Shown piece after piece: positions 18,856 to 28,590 of a stretch of DNA of 64,000 nt. How positions within the stretch are numbered: the stretch's first letter is position 1; every line of letters begins with the position of its first letter. The stretch is from contig CBDCME010000076.1 in assembly GCA_965218865.1 (NCBI GenBank), positions 1-64,000 on the forward strand, read 5' to 3'. The DNA is from CBDCME01 sp965218865 (lineage in GTDB: Bacteria > Pseudomonadota > Alphaproteobacteria > JAAXGF01). The notes under the pieces were generated by a model. That model did no database searches. It was given only the letters and a program-made list of their open reading frames with translations, and had not been told where the DNA came from. Both the position numbers and the translations under genes were made by a program.

Positions 18856-20493
18856 TTAGCGAAGGTTCTTCGCGAGGTCGTCGCGTTCCCCGAGGTTGGC
18901 GGCGAGACGGCGTCCCATGTCAACGAATTCCGGGATCACGAGATCGGCGCCAGCGTCTTCCAATTCCTTGACGTGCGCGTGGTCGCGGGCCCGGGCGAGA
19001 ATCTTGAGTCTCGGGAATATATAGCGGAGCAGGGTCGCCAACTGGACCGAATCGTGCGGTTCGTCCAAGGCGATGATGACGGCCCTCGCCGTTTCCACGC
19101 CAACCGCGTCGAGAATATCGGGGCGGGTCGCATCGCCATAGAAAACCGGCTGATCGCGGCCCCGCGCCTCCGCCACCCGCGCCGGATCGAAATCGACGGC
19201 GACGAACGGAACTTCTTGCGAATGGAGGTAATTCGCGACTTCGGCGCCAACCCGGCCGAAGCCGGCGATGATAACGTGACCCGTGACCTCGAAATGGTCC
19301 TTCGCGACGTCCTCGGCGGTGGGGGTGCTGCGGCCGTCGATGCGGCGCCCGATCCGCCGACCCAAGTGGGCCAGGATAGGGGTGGCGATCATCGTCATGA
19401 CGATCCCGGCGATCAGCAGCTGTCCTTGTGACTCGGGGACGATTCCTTGCAGAATCCCAGCGCTTAGCAATACAAAACCGAACTCGCCGCCTTGGGACAA
19501 CAAGGCCCCGAAGCGGACCGACTGACCGGTCGAATATCCGGTGAGGCGACAAAGGACGGCCATGAGAATTGCCTTTCCAAATATCAGGCAAACGGCGACG
19601 GCAATGACGACATAAAAGAATTCGATCGCGAAAGGCAGGTTGATCGACATGCCGACGGTCATGAAGAACAATCCCAATAGAAGGCTGCGGAACGGCAGGA
19701 TGTCGGCCGCGACCTGATGGCGGTACGTGGTTTCCGCCAATAGCATGCCGGCGAGAAAGGCACCAAAGGGCATCGACAGACCGGCCCATTGGGCCAGCAG
19801 CCCGGTACATAACACCGTGAGGATTGTCAGGGCCGAGACGATCTCGGTGTTGCCGCGCGAGGCGACCGGTCGGAACAGCGGCCTGAGAATCAGACGGCCG
19901 AAGATGAATATGGTAACCAGGGCGAGGATGGCCTTGACGAACGCGAACCCGATCATGCCCGCGGACGACGCCGCATCTTGACCAAGCGCCGTGACCAGCA
20001 CCAGCATGGGGCCGAAGGCGAGGTCTTGGATCAAGAGCACCGCGACCACGGAGCGGCCGAAACGGTTGGTGATCTCGCGGCGATCCGAAAGCAGCCGGAG
20101 AACGATCGCGGTCGACGATAGGGCGAGCGCGCCGCCGGCGATGACCGCGGTGCCGAGATTGCCGGTGACGAACCAGAAAGCGCCGGTAATAGCGAGGCCG
20201 GTGACGACGATCTGCGCCATGCCAAGGCCAATTATGGGGCCTCCCAAGACCTTGAGCCGGTCAATGGGTAATTCGAGACCGACGGAAAAAAGCAGAAACA
20301 CGACCCCGAGATTAGCGAACGCGCGAATGACCTCGCCGTCGGCGATGAGTTCCAGCCCGAAGGGCCCAATTACGACCCCAGCGGCCAGGTACCCCAAAAC
20401 GGGACCGAGTTTGACTCTTTGAAAAAGCGGTACCAACACGACCGCGGCGCAAAGAATGACGATAACGTCGATCAGGTATCCTGTTTCGTCCAT
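18856..20493 (-). CDS. CPA2 monovalent cation:proton antiporter with TrkA-N domain (KefB/YbaL-like)
   Basis: This 545-residue inner-membrane antiporter has about 12 membrane segments. The CPA2 core signature is present (VVFLLFSVGLELPIDRLK; GALALSSTAIVLRLL; LIQDLAFGPMLVL; LLSQGGEFGFVLL). A cytoplasmic Rossmann nucleotide-binding domain (VIIAGFGRVGAEVANYL) follows from about residue 405. Members exchange K+ or Na+ for H+, with gating by NAD(H) or glutathione adducts. It is monocistronic here, converging on the Sel1 gene. Confidence 0.9.
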   Translation of the reverse strand: MDETGYLIDVIVILCAAVVLVPLFQRVKLGPVLGYLAAGVVIGPFGLELIADGEVIRAFANLGVVFLLFSVGLELPIDRLKVLGGPIIGLGMAQIVVTGLAITGAFWFVTGNLGTAVIAGGALALSSTAIVLRLLSDRREITNRFGRSVVAVLLIQDLAFGPMLVLVTALGQDAASSAGMIGFAFVKAILALVTIFIFGRLILRPLFRPVASRGNTEIVSALTILTVLCTGLLAQWAGLSMPFGAFLAGMLLAETTYRHQVAADILPFRSLLLGLFFMTVGMSINLPFAIEFFYVVIAVAVCLIFGKAILMAVLCRLTGYSTGQSVRFGALLSQGGEFGFVLLSAGILQGIVPESQGQLLIAGIVMTMIATPILAHLGRRIGRRIDGRSTPTAEDVAKDHFEVTGHVIIAGFGRVGAEVANYLHSQEVPFVAVDFDPARVAEARGRDQPVFYGDATRPDILDAVGVETARAVIIALDEPHDSVQLATLLRYIFPRLKILARARDHAHVKELEDAGADLVIPEFVDMGRRLAANLGERDDLAKNLR

Positions 20494-20787
20494 GTTTTTT
20501 TTGGCACGGCGTCGTGGAGGGGCGCAACGCCCTCACCCAACCGAGACCGTGCGAACACCCAACTGCGAATCCAACGATTACAGCATTTTCAGGTACCATC
20601 ACCTGACCAGTACCCACGGTGATTGATATCGGCGCCGTTGTAAATGGGCATGACATCGAGACGCGCATTCGCGATCCTCGCGGAACGTTTTCCCGCACAC
20701 GACGCAGGGTCGACACCCTATCCCGGTTGGATCCCCGGCGACCATGGCGATGGCGTCCGCGAAGTAATCGGACAAAACGGCCAGGCG

Positions 20788-20955
20788 TTAAAACACGTTC
20801 AATTTAGATATGTTCAAGCCCCCAATTCGAATAGAAGCGTAAAAAACGATCATACCAACGGCAAGCAAAATCCCCAATACGACACCCAAAAACGATAGAA
20901 TAACTTTCCTTTTATTGGCACGCCGAACTCTATCTCTTCTACCTGTTTTTGTCAT
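20788..20955 (-). CDS. Small single-span membrane protein (55 residues)
   Basis: A short gene read from ATG at 20955 to TAA at 20788. The product begins with a strongly basic segment (TKTGRRDRVRRANKRK) followed by one clear transmembrane helix (VILSFLGVVLGILLAVGMIVF) and a short polar tail. This is the expected layout of an N-in single-span inner-membrane peptide. AGGGA lies nine bases upstream of the ATG. No family is recognised. The A+T-richer composition compared with the neighbours suggests acquired DNA. A short open stretch ending 12 bases upstream on the same strand might be co-transcribed. Confidence 0.5.
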   Translation of the reverse strand: MTKTGRRDRVRRANKRKVILSFLGVVLGILLAVGMIVFYASIRIGGLNISKLNVF

Positions 20956-20967
20956 CGAACAGAGTCC

Positions 20968-21090
20968 CTAATAAAGTTTAATCCATACAGACGTGCCGGC
21001 CTCGCCGGTGCGGATTGAGGTTACAACCACGACGTGCCCGGTGGATACCCGACCATGCTCTTCTCTTCGATCCCCCAAATAAATTGGCAC
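20968..21090 (-). CDS. Possible 40-residue reading frame or gene remnant
   Basis: A GTG at 21090 opens a frame ending at TAG 20968, 12 bases before the small membrane-protein gene. The product starts VPIYLGDRREEHGRVS and ends in GEAGTSVWIKLY. The same frame is open further up to 21156, so this may be the tail of a degraded larger gene. The amino acid mix looks protein-like (alternating hydrophobic VVVVTSI) but no family is recognised. Confidence 0.2.
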   Translation of the reverse strand: MPIYLGDRREEHGRVSTGHVVVVTSIRTGEAGTSVWIKLY

Positions 21091-21159
21091 CCTGTCATCG
21101 ACGGAAGCGGTGGCACGATCCGCGCCTAAATTGATTACCGTTTGTCTTTCAGTCGTTTA

Positions 21160-21494
21160 CGGCTCGTCGGCCAAATCGCGGTGACGAAACTGTAAACTAT
21201 TCCGACAGGGCGGCGCCGGACCCAACTCAAAAACGCCTCCAGTTTAGGGAATAAGTTTCTTGTTCGTCAAATGGTTGGTGGAAAAGAGGTGGAAGAACTC
21301 GGGAGATCTCGACACCTTCGGGCCAACGGCGGCGCGATCGAAAGGGGCCTGATGGGACGAGCCGGTTCCCGGCGGGTCGCGGCCGCCCTCGAGGGCGGAC
21401 GTTGCGGATCACGGGGCACGCGTCTACAAGGGTCGCGCCGGCGGGCGTGACTGTTTGCTCGCGGCGCGAAACCAACGGATATCCAGTCCCCTCG
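21160..21494. other. 335-bp gap without a recognisable gene
   Basis: Neither strand shows a convincing coding frame, hairpin terminator or known RNA. The stretch ends at the start of the frameshifted nucleoside transporter gene. Confidence 0.45.
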
Positions 21495-22786
21495 ATGCTG
21501 GCACAAAACATCCTTGGCGTGGTGATTCTCGTCGGATCGGCTTGTTTGTTGACGGAACGGGCAACCGGCGTCTCTTCAAGGTGGCGGCGTCCGGTCTCGG
21601 GTTCCAGTTCGCCCTCGCCGTCGCGTTGCTCAAAGTGCCTGCGGTTCAGCAGCTGTTTCTCTGGCTCAATAGGGTTGTCGCCGGGTTGCAGGAGGCGACC
21701 AGGGCGGGGACCGGGTTCGTATTCGGATTTCTCGGGGGCGGTCCATTGCCTTTCGAGGAGACCCTGCCGGGCGCGAGCTTCGTGCTGGCGTTTCGGGTCC
21801 TGCCGCTGATCCTGGTCATGAGCGCTTTGTCGGCGTTGCTTTATTACTGGCGGGTGCTGCCGGGTTTGGTCGGGGGCCTGTCGTGGTGCCTGAGGAAGGT
21901 TCTGTCGATCGGCGGCGCCGTCGGCTTGGGCGCGGCGGCCAATGTTTTCGTCGGCATGGTCGAGGCGCCGCTCCTCATCCGACCCTATTTGAAGGAATTG
22001 TCCCGGAGCGATCTCTTCATGGTGATGACCTGCGGGATGGCGACCATCGCCGGCACCATGATGTTGCTTTACGCGACGGTGCTCGACGGGATCGTGCCCA
22101 ATCCGATCGGCCATCTGCTCACGGCTTCGCTGATCAACGTCCCCGCCGCCATCATGATCGCCCGACTCATGGTCCCCGATTCGGCAGCGCCGACTCCCGG
22201 GGTCTTGGACCCCTCGCGAAGGCCCCGGAGCACGATGGACGCGGTCACCCGCGGCACCCTCGACGGTGTCGCCCTGTTGATCAATGTCGTCGCCATGCTC
22301 GTTGTTCTGGTGGCCTTGGTTCAGCTTGCGAATCAGATTCTTTCGCTGCTTCCCGAAATAGCCGGAGCGCCGCTCAGCCTGCGACGGGTGTTGGGGTGGA
22401 TTCTGTCCCCCTTGGCCTGGCTCATGGGCATCCCCTGGCCGCAGGCTTCGGCCGCCGGAGCCCTTCTCGGGACCAAGGTCGTCCTCAACGAATTCATCGC
22501 TTACACCGATCTCGCGGTGCTACCCCGGGACGCGCTCGGTGACCGCGGCCGCATCATCATGACCTACGCCCTTTGCGGTTTCGCCAATCTCGGGAGTCTG
22601 GGGATCATGATCGGCGGCCTGGGAACGATGGCGCCGGAGCGCCGAAACGAGATCGTCGCGCTCGGGTTCAAATCCATCGTCGCCGGAACCATCACCACTT
22701 GTCTGACCGGTGCCGCGAGTTTTCGAACAGACCGTAAGGGAAACCAAGACAGAGGCAAAAGGGGGAAGACCCGTGACCGAGCCTAG
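21495..22786 (+). pseudogene. Nucleoside-transporter (NupC/CNT-like) gene, frameshifted and 3'-altered
   Basis: The product matches concentrative nucleoside transporters: LGGGPLPFEE, a FVFGFLGG segment, AANVFVGMVEAPLLIRPYL, GTKVVLNEFIAYTDLA and ALCGFANLGSLGIMIGG are family hallmarks. The natural start MLAQNILGVVILVGSACLLTE (21495-21557) is in one frame, but the continuation NRRLFKVAASGLGFQF begins at 21563 in another. Five bases lie between GAA and AAC, a net +2 (or -1) shift. The 3' end is also abnormal: after CLTGAA the frame enters the terminus of a P1 palindrome and reads junk to 22786, overlapping the next gene. A working protein would need a frameshift or a start inside the second frame. 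A sequencing error at the N-terminal shift cannot be excluded. Confidence 0.7.
22715..22732. repeat. Half copy of palindromic element P1
   Basis: GCGAGTTTTCGAACAGAC matches exactly the right terminus of the P1 copy at 34254-34385. It sits exactly where the nucleoside-transporter reading frame loses family similarity and just before the STAND gene, so it marks a recombination junction. Confidence 0.7.
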
Positions 22787-25700
22787 GCGGATCCGGGTAT
22801 TCATTTCATCGCCGGGGGACGTTCGTCCGGAACGTCTGATCGCGCGGCGGGTCGTCGAGCGTCTCGACCGGGAGTTCGGGTACCACTTCCGCGTCGAGCC
22901 GGTGCTCTGGGAACGCGAGCCGCTGATCGCCACCGAACACTTCCAGACCATGATCACGCCGCCGCGCGAAACCGACATCGTGGTGGTGATTCTGTGGTCG
23001 CGCCTGGGCTCGCTGTTGCCCGAGAAGGAATTCAAGGGGCCGATCACAGGCAAACAGGTCACCGGCACCGAGTGGGAGTTCGAGGACGCGGTGAAGTCGT
23101 ACCTGGAGCGCCGCCTCCCGGACCTCATGCTGTACCGCAAGCAAGCACCGGTTATGGCGTCGCTGGAGGATGATGACGCGTTGGAGCGGCAACGGGCACA
23201 GAAGCGTCTGGTCGAAGCGTTCATGAAGCACTGGTTCGTGGACGAGGCCGCGGGGACGTTCAAGGCGGCCTCGCACGTGTTTTCAGGTCCGGAGCAGTTC
23301 GAGGAGATGCTGGAGGAGCATCTGCGGGGCTTGTTGCGGCAACGCCTGGACCTTTCGGACGAAGAGATTGTCCGTACGGGCATCCGCTGGCACCAGGGAT
23401 CGCCGTACCGGGGCCTGGAATCGTTCGAGATGGAACACGCCCCGGTGTTCTTCGGGCGCACCCGGGCGCGCAACGCGCTGCGCGAGTTGCTGGTGCGGCA
23501 AGCGGCCAAGGGGAATGCCTTCGTCTTGGTGTTCGGCGCCAGCGGCAGCGGCAAATCCTCACTGGTGAAAGCCGGCCTGCTGCCGGACCTGTCGTTGCCG
23601 GGGATGGTGGCGCGGATCGCCCTGGTGCGCACCGCGATCATGCGTCCCAGCGACGCCGACGGGAATCCCGTGGCCGCGCTCGCCGGGTCCCTGTTGGCGC
23701 CGACGGCGCTTCCCGAGCTCAAGGAAGACCCCCTGCTCTATGAGCGAAGCCGACTGGTCTCGCTCCTCGCAAAGGCACCGGAGGAAGCTGGCCAAGCCAT
23801 CCGCCAAGCCCTTTCGGTGGCGGGCAAGAAAGCAGAGCTGACCGAGCACGCCGAAGCGCGCGTGGTGGTCGTGGTGGATCAGCTGGAGGAGCTGTTCACG
23901 CTGGAACGGTTGTCACAAGAGGAGCGGGAAACCTTCGTTTCCGCCTTGGCAGGCTTGGCTCAAAGCGGACTGGCGTGGGTGATCGCGACGATGCGCAGTG
24001 ATTTCTTCGACCGGCTGGCGGGTCTTCCCTCTCTGGTCGCGTTATCGGAGGGAGAAGGCCGGTATTTGCTGACCCCACCGACCGATGCGGAGATTGGCCA
24101 GATCATCCGCCAGCCGGCGCGGGAAGCGGGGATACGGTTCGAGGTCAACGAGAAGACGGCGATCGCGCTGGACGAGGAATTGCGTCAGACGGCGTCGAAA
24201 GACCCGCAGGCCCTGCCATTGCTGGAGTTCACCCTGGATGAGCTGTGGAAGCAGCGAAGCGATAAGGGGCTTCTGACCTACGAGGCCTATGAACGGCTTG
24301 GGGGCATGGAAGGCGCCTTGGGACGGCGGGCCGAGGAATGTTTTCAGTCCCAGCCGGAAGACGTCCAGGCGGCCTTGCCGAGTGTATTGCGGTCCTTGGT
24401 GACGGTGGGCCAGGGAGAGGACGCGCGGGCGACGGCGCGGATGGTACCGATGACCACCTTCGCGGAAGGAACCCCGGCCAGAACACTCGTCGAAGCGTTT
24501 CTCCATCCGGACGCGCGTCTTCTTGTGGCTGGCTCGGACGATGCCGCGGGAGAAACCGGAGCCCGAGTGCGGGTGGCGCACGAGGCGTTGCTGACCCACT
24601 GGCCCCGGGCCGAACAGCAGATCACGGCGGACCGTCGGGATCTGCAGCTAATACCAACCGCCCTTAACATTGACTTGTGTGAGCCCACGCTCTGAGGCCG
24701 ATGGACATGATCTTCCAAGGTTGGTCGGTCAGGTTGTTCCAGGCTTGGCAAGAGGCCTCGACGATGGCTTCATAGGAGTCGAAGACACGATTGGAGAGCC
24801 AGTTCTGGCGGAGGTATTGCCAGACATTTTCGGCGGGATTGAGCTCCGGGGACTTGGGTGGCAAAGGCACGAGGGAGATGTTCTCCGGGATGCCGAGTTT
24901 GGCAGTGGTGTGCCATGCGGCTTGGTCGAGCAGCACGACGGCATGGGCGTTTGGGGCAACGGCCCGGCTGATTTCCTCGAGATGCAGGTCCATGGCTTCA
25001 GTATTGGCGCGCGGCATGACCAGCGCCGCGCCCTCACCGCGCTCGGGGCAGATGGCGCCGAAGAGATACGCCGAAGAGGTCCGTAGGTCCTTGACCGGGC
25101 GCGGGCGCGGGCGCGATCCCTTTGGGGCCCACTGGCGCACCAGGCTGTTCTTCTGGCCGACGCGCATTTCATCTTGAAACCAAACCTCGATGGGCGTGTC
25201 CGGTGGCTGTGCCGCTACGATTTTCGCCAAGTGTTCGGGAAAACTTTTTTTTAAATTCCTCCTGTGCCCGCGCATCCTGGCCGACGTGGCGCGGGCGCGC
25301 GGAAATATGCGAGAACCCGAGCGCGGCCAGCAGCTTGCCGACGCTCCGCTCGTGATAGTCCACGCCCGAAGCGCGTTCGGATCAGTTGCTTGAGATCGAT
25401 GCAGCGCCAGCGCACGACCCCATCCCGTTCGGGATCGGGACCGGCCTCGATAGCCCGCGAAAGCGCCGCCATTTGCGACGGCGTCAACCGACGCAACGCC
25501 CCGTTCGGCTTGCGGTCGATCAGACCGGCCGGACCTCCCGCGTTGAACCGGTGAACCCAGTCCCGCAACGTCTGCCGATCCATGCCGCCAATACCCGCCG
25601 CGCACGCTCGATCCATCCCATCGTAGATGGCCGCCATCGACAAAAGCCGTCGCGCCTGGTTCCCATCATCGCTCCGTGCCGCAAGAACACGGACTCTTTC

Positions 25701-26674
25701 AGCATCAAAGTCGTTTCGCAAAGGAATCGTTGGCATTGAACACACTCCCTTGTTGCCAACAACCTTGAATCACACAAAACCTAGCGTGTAAACCTTTGCG
25801 CGAGTCAAACTCTGGGGCGGTTGGTATAAGGGCGCGCGCGGAGGCCTCGGCGGCCCGTTGGGAACAGGAGAACCGACACGCGGATTTCGTTTTGCCACCG
25901 GGCCGGCCGTTGGTGGAAGCGGAGGAGTTGCTATCGCAGCACCGCGAGGAGCTCGTGCCCGACCTCATAACTTACATCGAGGCATCGGTTGCGGCGGAAC
26001 GAGAGAGGCAAAAGGCTAAGCTGGCGGCGCAGCGAAAACGGTTTCGATTGGCCATGGGAGCCGCAGGCGTGATGTTGGTGTTGGCGATCGCTTCTGGTGT
26101 GGTTGGTTTCGTGGCTTATGAGAAAAGTATTGAGGCAACCAAAAACTTGGCCGAGGCAAAACGATCCCAGTCCAATTTCTTAGCCAAGGTATCACGTGAA
26201 GTAGCGGATACGCGAACTTCGTCTCTGGGCATGCTTTTGGCTCTTAAAGCACTGCCCGATGATCTTAGGAACACCGAGCGACCATACGTGGCCGCGGCGG
26301 AAGTTTCGCTCAACTACGCGCTTAACGCTCATTACGAGCGTCGAGATATTGCCGTCCTTGAAGGCCATAAAAGCGCGGTAATTCACGCCGATTTCAGTCC
26401 GGACGACAGGCGCATCGTGACGGCGTCAGGGGACGACACGACGCGTCTCTGGGATGCGGTCACGAGAGAGACGGTTGCCGTCCTGGAAGGCCATGAAAGA
26501 TCGGTATTTCACGCCGCCTTCAGCCCGGACGGGACACGCATCGTGACGGCGTCGAATGCTAATACGGCGCGGATTTACCCGGTCTACTCTCTGCGAGAGT
26601 TAATCAAAGTTGCGCGTGCTCGTGTGGGCCGGGAATTGACGACCGAGGAACGCAAGGAGTTCTTCCTGGAGTGA
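22773..26674 (+). pseudogene. DUF4062-nSTAND1-TM-WD40 protein gene, split by an IS630-type element
   Basis: Without the IS at 24652-25826 the frame is intact and encodes about 907 residues. Residues 6-120 form a DUF4062-like domain (RIRVFISSPGDVRPERL, EWEFEDAVKSYL). A STAND ATPase module begins with YRGLESFEMEHAPVFFGR (212-229), has Walker A GASGSGKS (255-262) and Walker B VVVVVDQLEELF (364-375). Then follow a coiled coil and one membrane helix (LAMGAAGVMLVLAIASGVVGF) and only two WD40 units, each starting LEGH and containing FSPD. The ending TTEERKEFFLE is normal for this family. GTG 22773 is chosen because GGGGGAAG precedes it. STAND-WD40 proteins are implicated in signalling and antiphage conflict. 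Joining the two halves across the TAA gives DLQLRARAEASAARW, which fits the family. Confidence 0.85.
24652..25826 (-). mobile_element. IS630-type element A, copy 1 (1,175 bp) inside the STAND gene
   Basis: The ends are TACCAACCGCCC and GGGGCGGTTGGTA, flanked by TAA at 24649-24651 and 25827-25829. The transposase region (about 25736 down to 24664) has two frames: an N-terminal HTH part (QTLRDWVHRFNAGGPAGLID) and a DDE part (FQDEMRVGQ, LLDQAAWHTT, PPKSPELNPAENVW). Compared with the other copies there is one extra base near 25365 and a 6-bp duplication near 25100 (RPRPRP), which accounts for the extra 7 bp. This copy is therefore probably dead and likely the oldest. Confidence 0.92.
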
Positions 26675-26936
26675 CGATTATCGGCGCGCCGCGTAGGTTT
26701 GGAAACCCGCCGTGTTCCATAGGCCGTTACTTGGGGTCGCGACCGAGGTTTAGGGTGCGACGGCCTTTCTCGTCGGAGCCGCCACCTTTTCCTCGGCCTT
26801 CGTTTCGGTAACGACCTCGGGAAACAATTCAGCGGATCGATGTCGCTACTCCGGCCGTGCGGCTGATCAGTGGCACCTTGGGGTGGTGGCGGAGCCGGTC
26901 GGGGACAGAGCCGTTCTTAGCCACAATGTCGTAACC
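26675..26936. other. Short gap with a possible gene remnant cut by the IS5-type element
   Basis: On the minus strand, a frame open at the IS5 edge (26936) reads GYDIVAKNGSVPDRLRHH and stops at 26829. Another frame just beyond reads EVVTETKAEEKVAAPTRK. They may be the tail of a gene truncated by IS5-type copy A. No family is recognised. Confidence 0.3.
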
Positions 26937-28504
26937 AGTCGTCCGTGAAGAACCCTGATTTCAAGCTGAAGCGGCGATTGGGTTTGCGGTGGGGTGCGAG
27001 ATGTCGCTGAGGAGCGCGGCCAGGATTTGGACAAACAAACGCCTCAGCCATTTGAGGACAAGGCGGTAGTTGTAGCCGGCGCCGGCGAGGATGGCGTTGA
27101 TCTTGTCGCCGTCGCGGCCTTTGAGGAAGTTGCGCCCCAGCCTGCCATCGCTCTTGAGATGTCCGATCACGACCTCGACGGCGGAGCGCCGCCTGAGCTC
27201 CTTCTTGATCGTCGGCGTGATGCCGTGTTTCTGGCCTGATCTAAAGACGCGGTGTTTGTTGGGGTAATCGTGGCCCTGGTATCCCTTGTCGACATAGATG
27301 CGCTCGGCCGATATCCCCGTCCAGCGTTCCATCTCTTCGATCACCTGCCTCAAGGTGTGGCCATCATAGGGATTGCCGTGGAAGGCCTTGACGTGGGCGA
27401 CGAACTGGCCGCCGGGGGGGCGGGAATTGGTCGCCGCCACGGAGACCTTGCAGCCGAACTCGTACGGCTTGTGCGCCTTCCCTTTGCCGATGCATTCGAC
27501 CTCGGGCGCGTGGAGCGAATAGACCTTGGGCAAGGGGTCGCGCCGCTTCTGGGTCGACACCCGCTCGGCCAGCCACAAGGGGCGGCGGAAGGTATCCCGT
27601 AGGCTCTCCTCCTGGGCCGTCTTGCGGCGGATGTCGCGGACGGTGCGCCCGAGATAGGTCTTGAGCTTGCGCAGGGCCTTGTTGGCCCGCTTGTGCTGTT
27701 TGGCATGGCGGTAGCGGCCTTGCATGATCAACGCCCTCTTGCCCAGGCGGGTATAGGACTGACGCAGGGCAATGCCGTGCTCCCGTGCCAGTCGCACCAG
27801 CCGCTCGCGGGCTCGTTGCATCAGTTTGGCGGCGGTCGGAAAGGCAATCGCCTTCTCTTGTACGGTGGTGTCCACCGTCACCCGCTCGAGGTCCTTCTCC
27901 CGCAGCGCCCCCACCCGGTGGGCCACGGCCAGGCTCTCCTGGAATACCTTCTCCAAACCTTCCGGCCCGATCCGGTCCCGCCACCGGGTCATCGACGAGC
28001 GCTCCATGGGCAGCTCATGCTGAAAGTACTCTTCGCCGCAGAAGCACTGGAAGTATGGGTCGTAGACCCAGCGCTCGCAGACCTCCTCATCCGAGAGATC
28101 GAACATATGCTTGAGGATGTGCAGCCCAACCATCAACCGCGTCGGGACCCCCGGCCGACCCTCCTCCGAATACAAGGCTTCATAGGTCTCGTCGAAGAAA
28201 GTCCACGCGATCCGGCCCCCCAACACCACCAACTCGTGGCGCAGGTTGATGATGTTTTCGAACCGCGAGCGGAACAGGTCCTCTATTCCCGATGACACCT
28301 TGCGCGATGGCTTCATCACAGTTCTCCAATCCCAATCGACGGGAGCAGAGAATCACGTTCCGCAACGGAAGGGAATCCCCAAAATCAATTATTTCAAATC
28401 GCAAGCTTTTCAGGCCCAAAACCCGTTTTCTTGCAAATCCGATTACTTCGCCAAACCGAAAGAACTACCAACATCAGCCGCTTACGCGTTCTTCACGGGC
28501 GACT
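26937..28504 (-). mobile_element. IS5-type element, copy A (1,568 bp)
   Basis: The terminal inverted repeats are AGTCGTCCGTGAAGAAC at the left and, read inwards from the right, AGTCGCCCGTGAAGAAC. Identical-length copies lie at 47445-49012 and 55083-56650. No clear target duplication is seen at any copy. The single transposase gene is intact. Confidence 0.9.
26961..28319 (-). CDS. IS5-type transposase (copy A)
   Basis: This 452-residue DDE transposase has an N-terminal DUF772-like region (GRPGVPTRLMVGLHILKHMF, DEEVCERWVYDPYFQ) and catalytic residues in VTVDTTVQEKA (first Asp), IYVDKGYQGHDYPNKH (second Asp) and the C-terminal RRRSAVEVVIGHLKSDGRL (Glu). It differs from copy B by His/Arg in SGQKxGITP and Val/Ala in SAVExVIG. 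Apart from these substitutions the three copies are nearly identical, implying recent spread. Confidence 0.92.
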   Translation of the reverse strand: MMKPSRKVSSGIEDLFRSRFENIINLRHELVVLGGRIAWTFFDETYEALYSEEGRPGVPTRLMVGLHILKHMFDLSDEEVCERWVYDPYFQCFCGEEYFQHELPMERSSMTRWRDRIGPEGLEKVFQESLAVAHRVGALREKDLERVTVDTTVQEKAIAFPTAAKLMQRARERLVRLAREHGIALRQSYTRLGKRALIMQGRYRHAKQHKRANKALRKLKTYLGRTVRDIRRKTAQEESLRDTFRRPLWLAERVSTQKRRDPLPKVYSLHAPEVECIGKGKAHKPYEFGCKVSVAATNSRPPGGQFVAHVKAFHGNPYDGHTLRQVIEEMERWTGISAERIYVDKGYQGHDYPNKHRVFRSGQKHGITPTIKKELRRRSAVEVVIGHLKSDGRLGRNFLKGRDGDKINAILAGAGYNYRLVLKWLRRLFVQILAALLSDISHPTANPIAASA

Positions 28505-28563
28505 CAATATGTGCGGCTATCAGGGATTCACCTCCTCCTCCGAGGATGGCTCCTTTCCGAACT

Positions 28564-28590
28564 CGCCCCGCACCGCGCGGGGCGTTTTTT
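28564..28590 (+). terminator. Rho-independent terminator on the plus strand
   Basis: CGCCCCGC (28564-28571) pairs with GCGGGGCG (28577-28584) and is followed by six T. It reads rightwards, although the adjacent TPR-SPOR gene is on the minus strand. The plus-strand gene it once ended has presumably been displaced by the IS5-type element, or it now stops IS readthrough into the antisense of the SPOR gene. Confidence 0.7.

Noticed and set aside
24649..24651. Plain TA target duplication for the IS630-type element with the extra A belonging to the IS
   Set aside because: The reversed copy at 29480-30647 shows TAA on the same strand and side as the other copies, which does not fit an A carried by the element.
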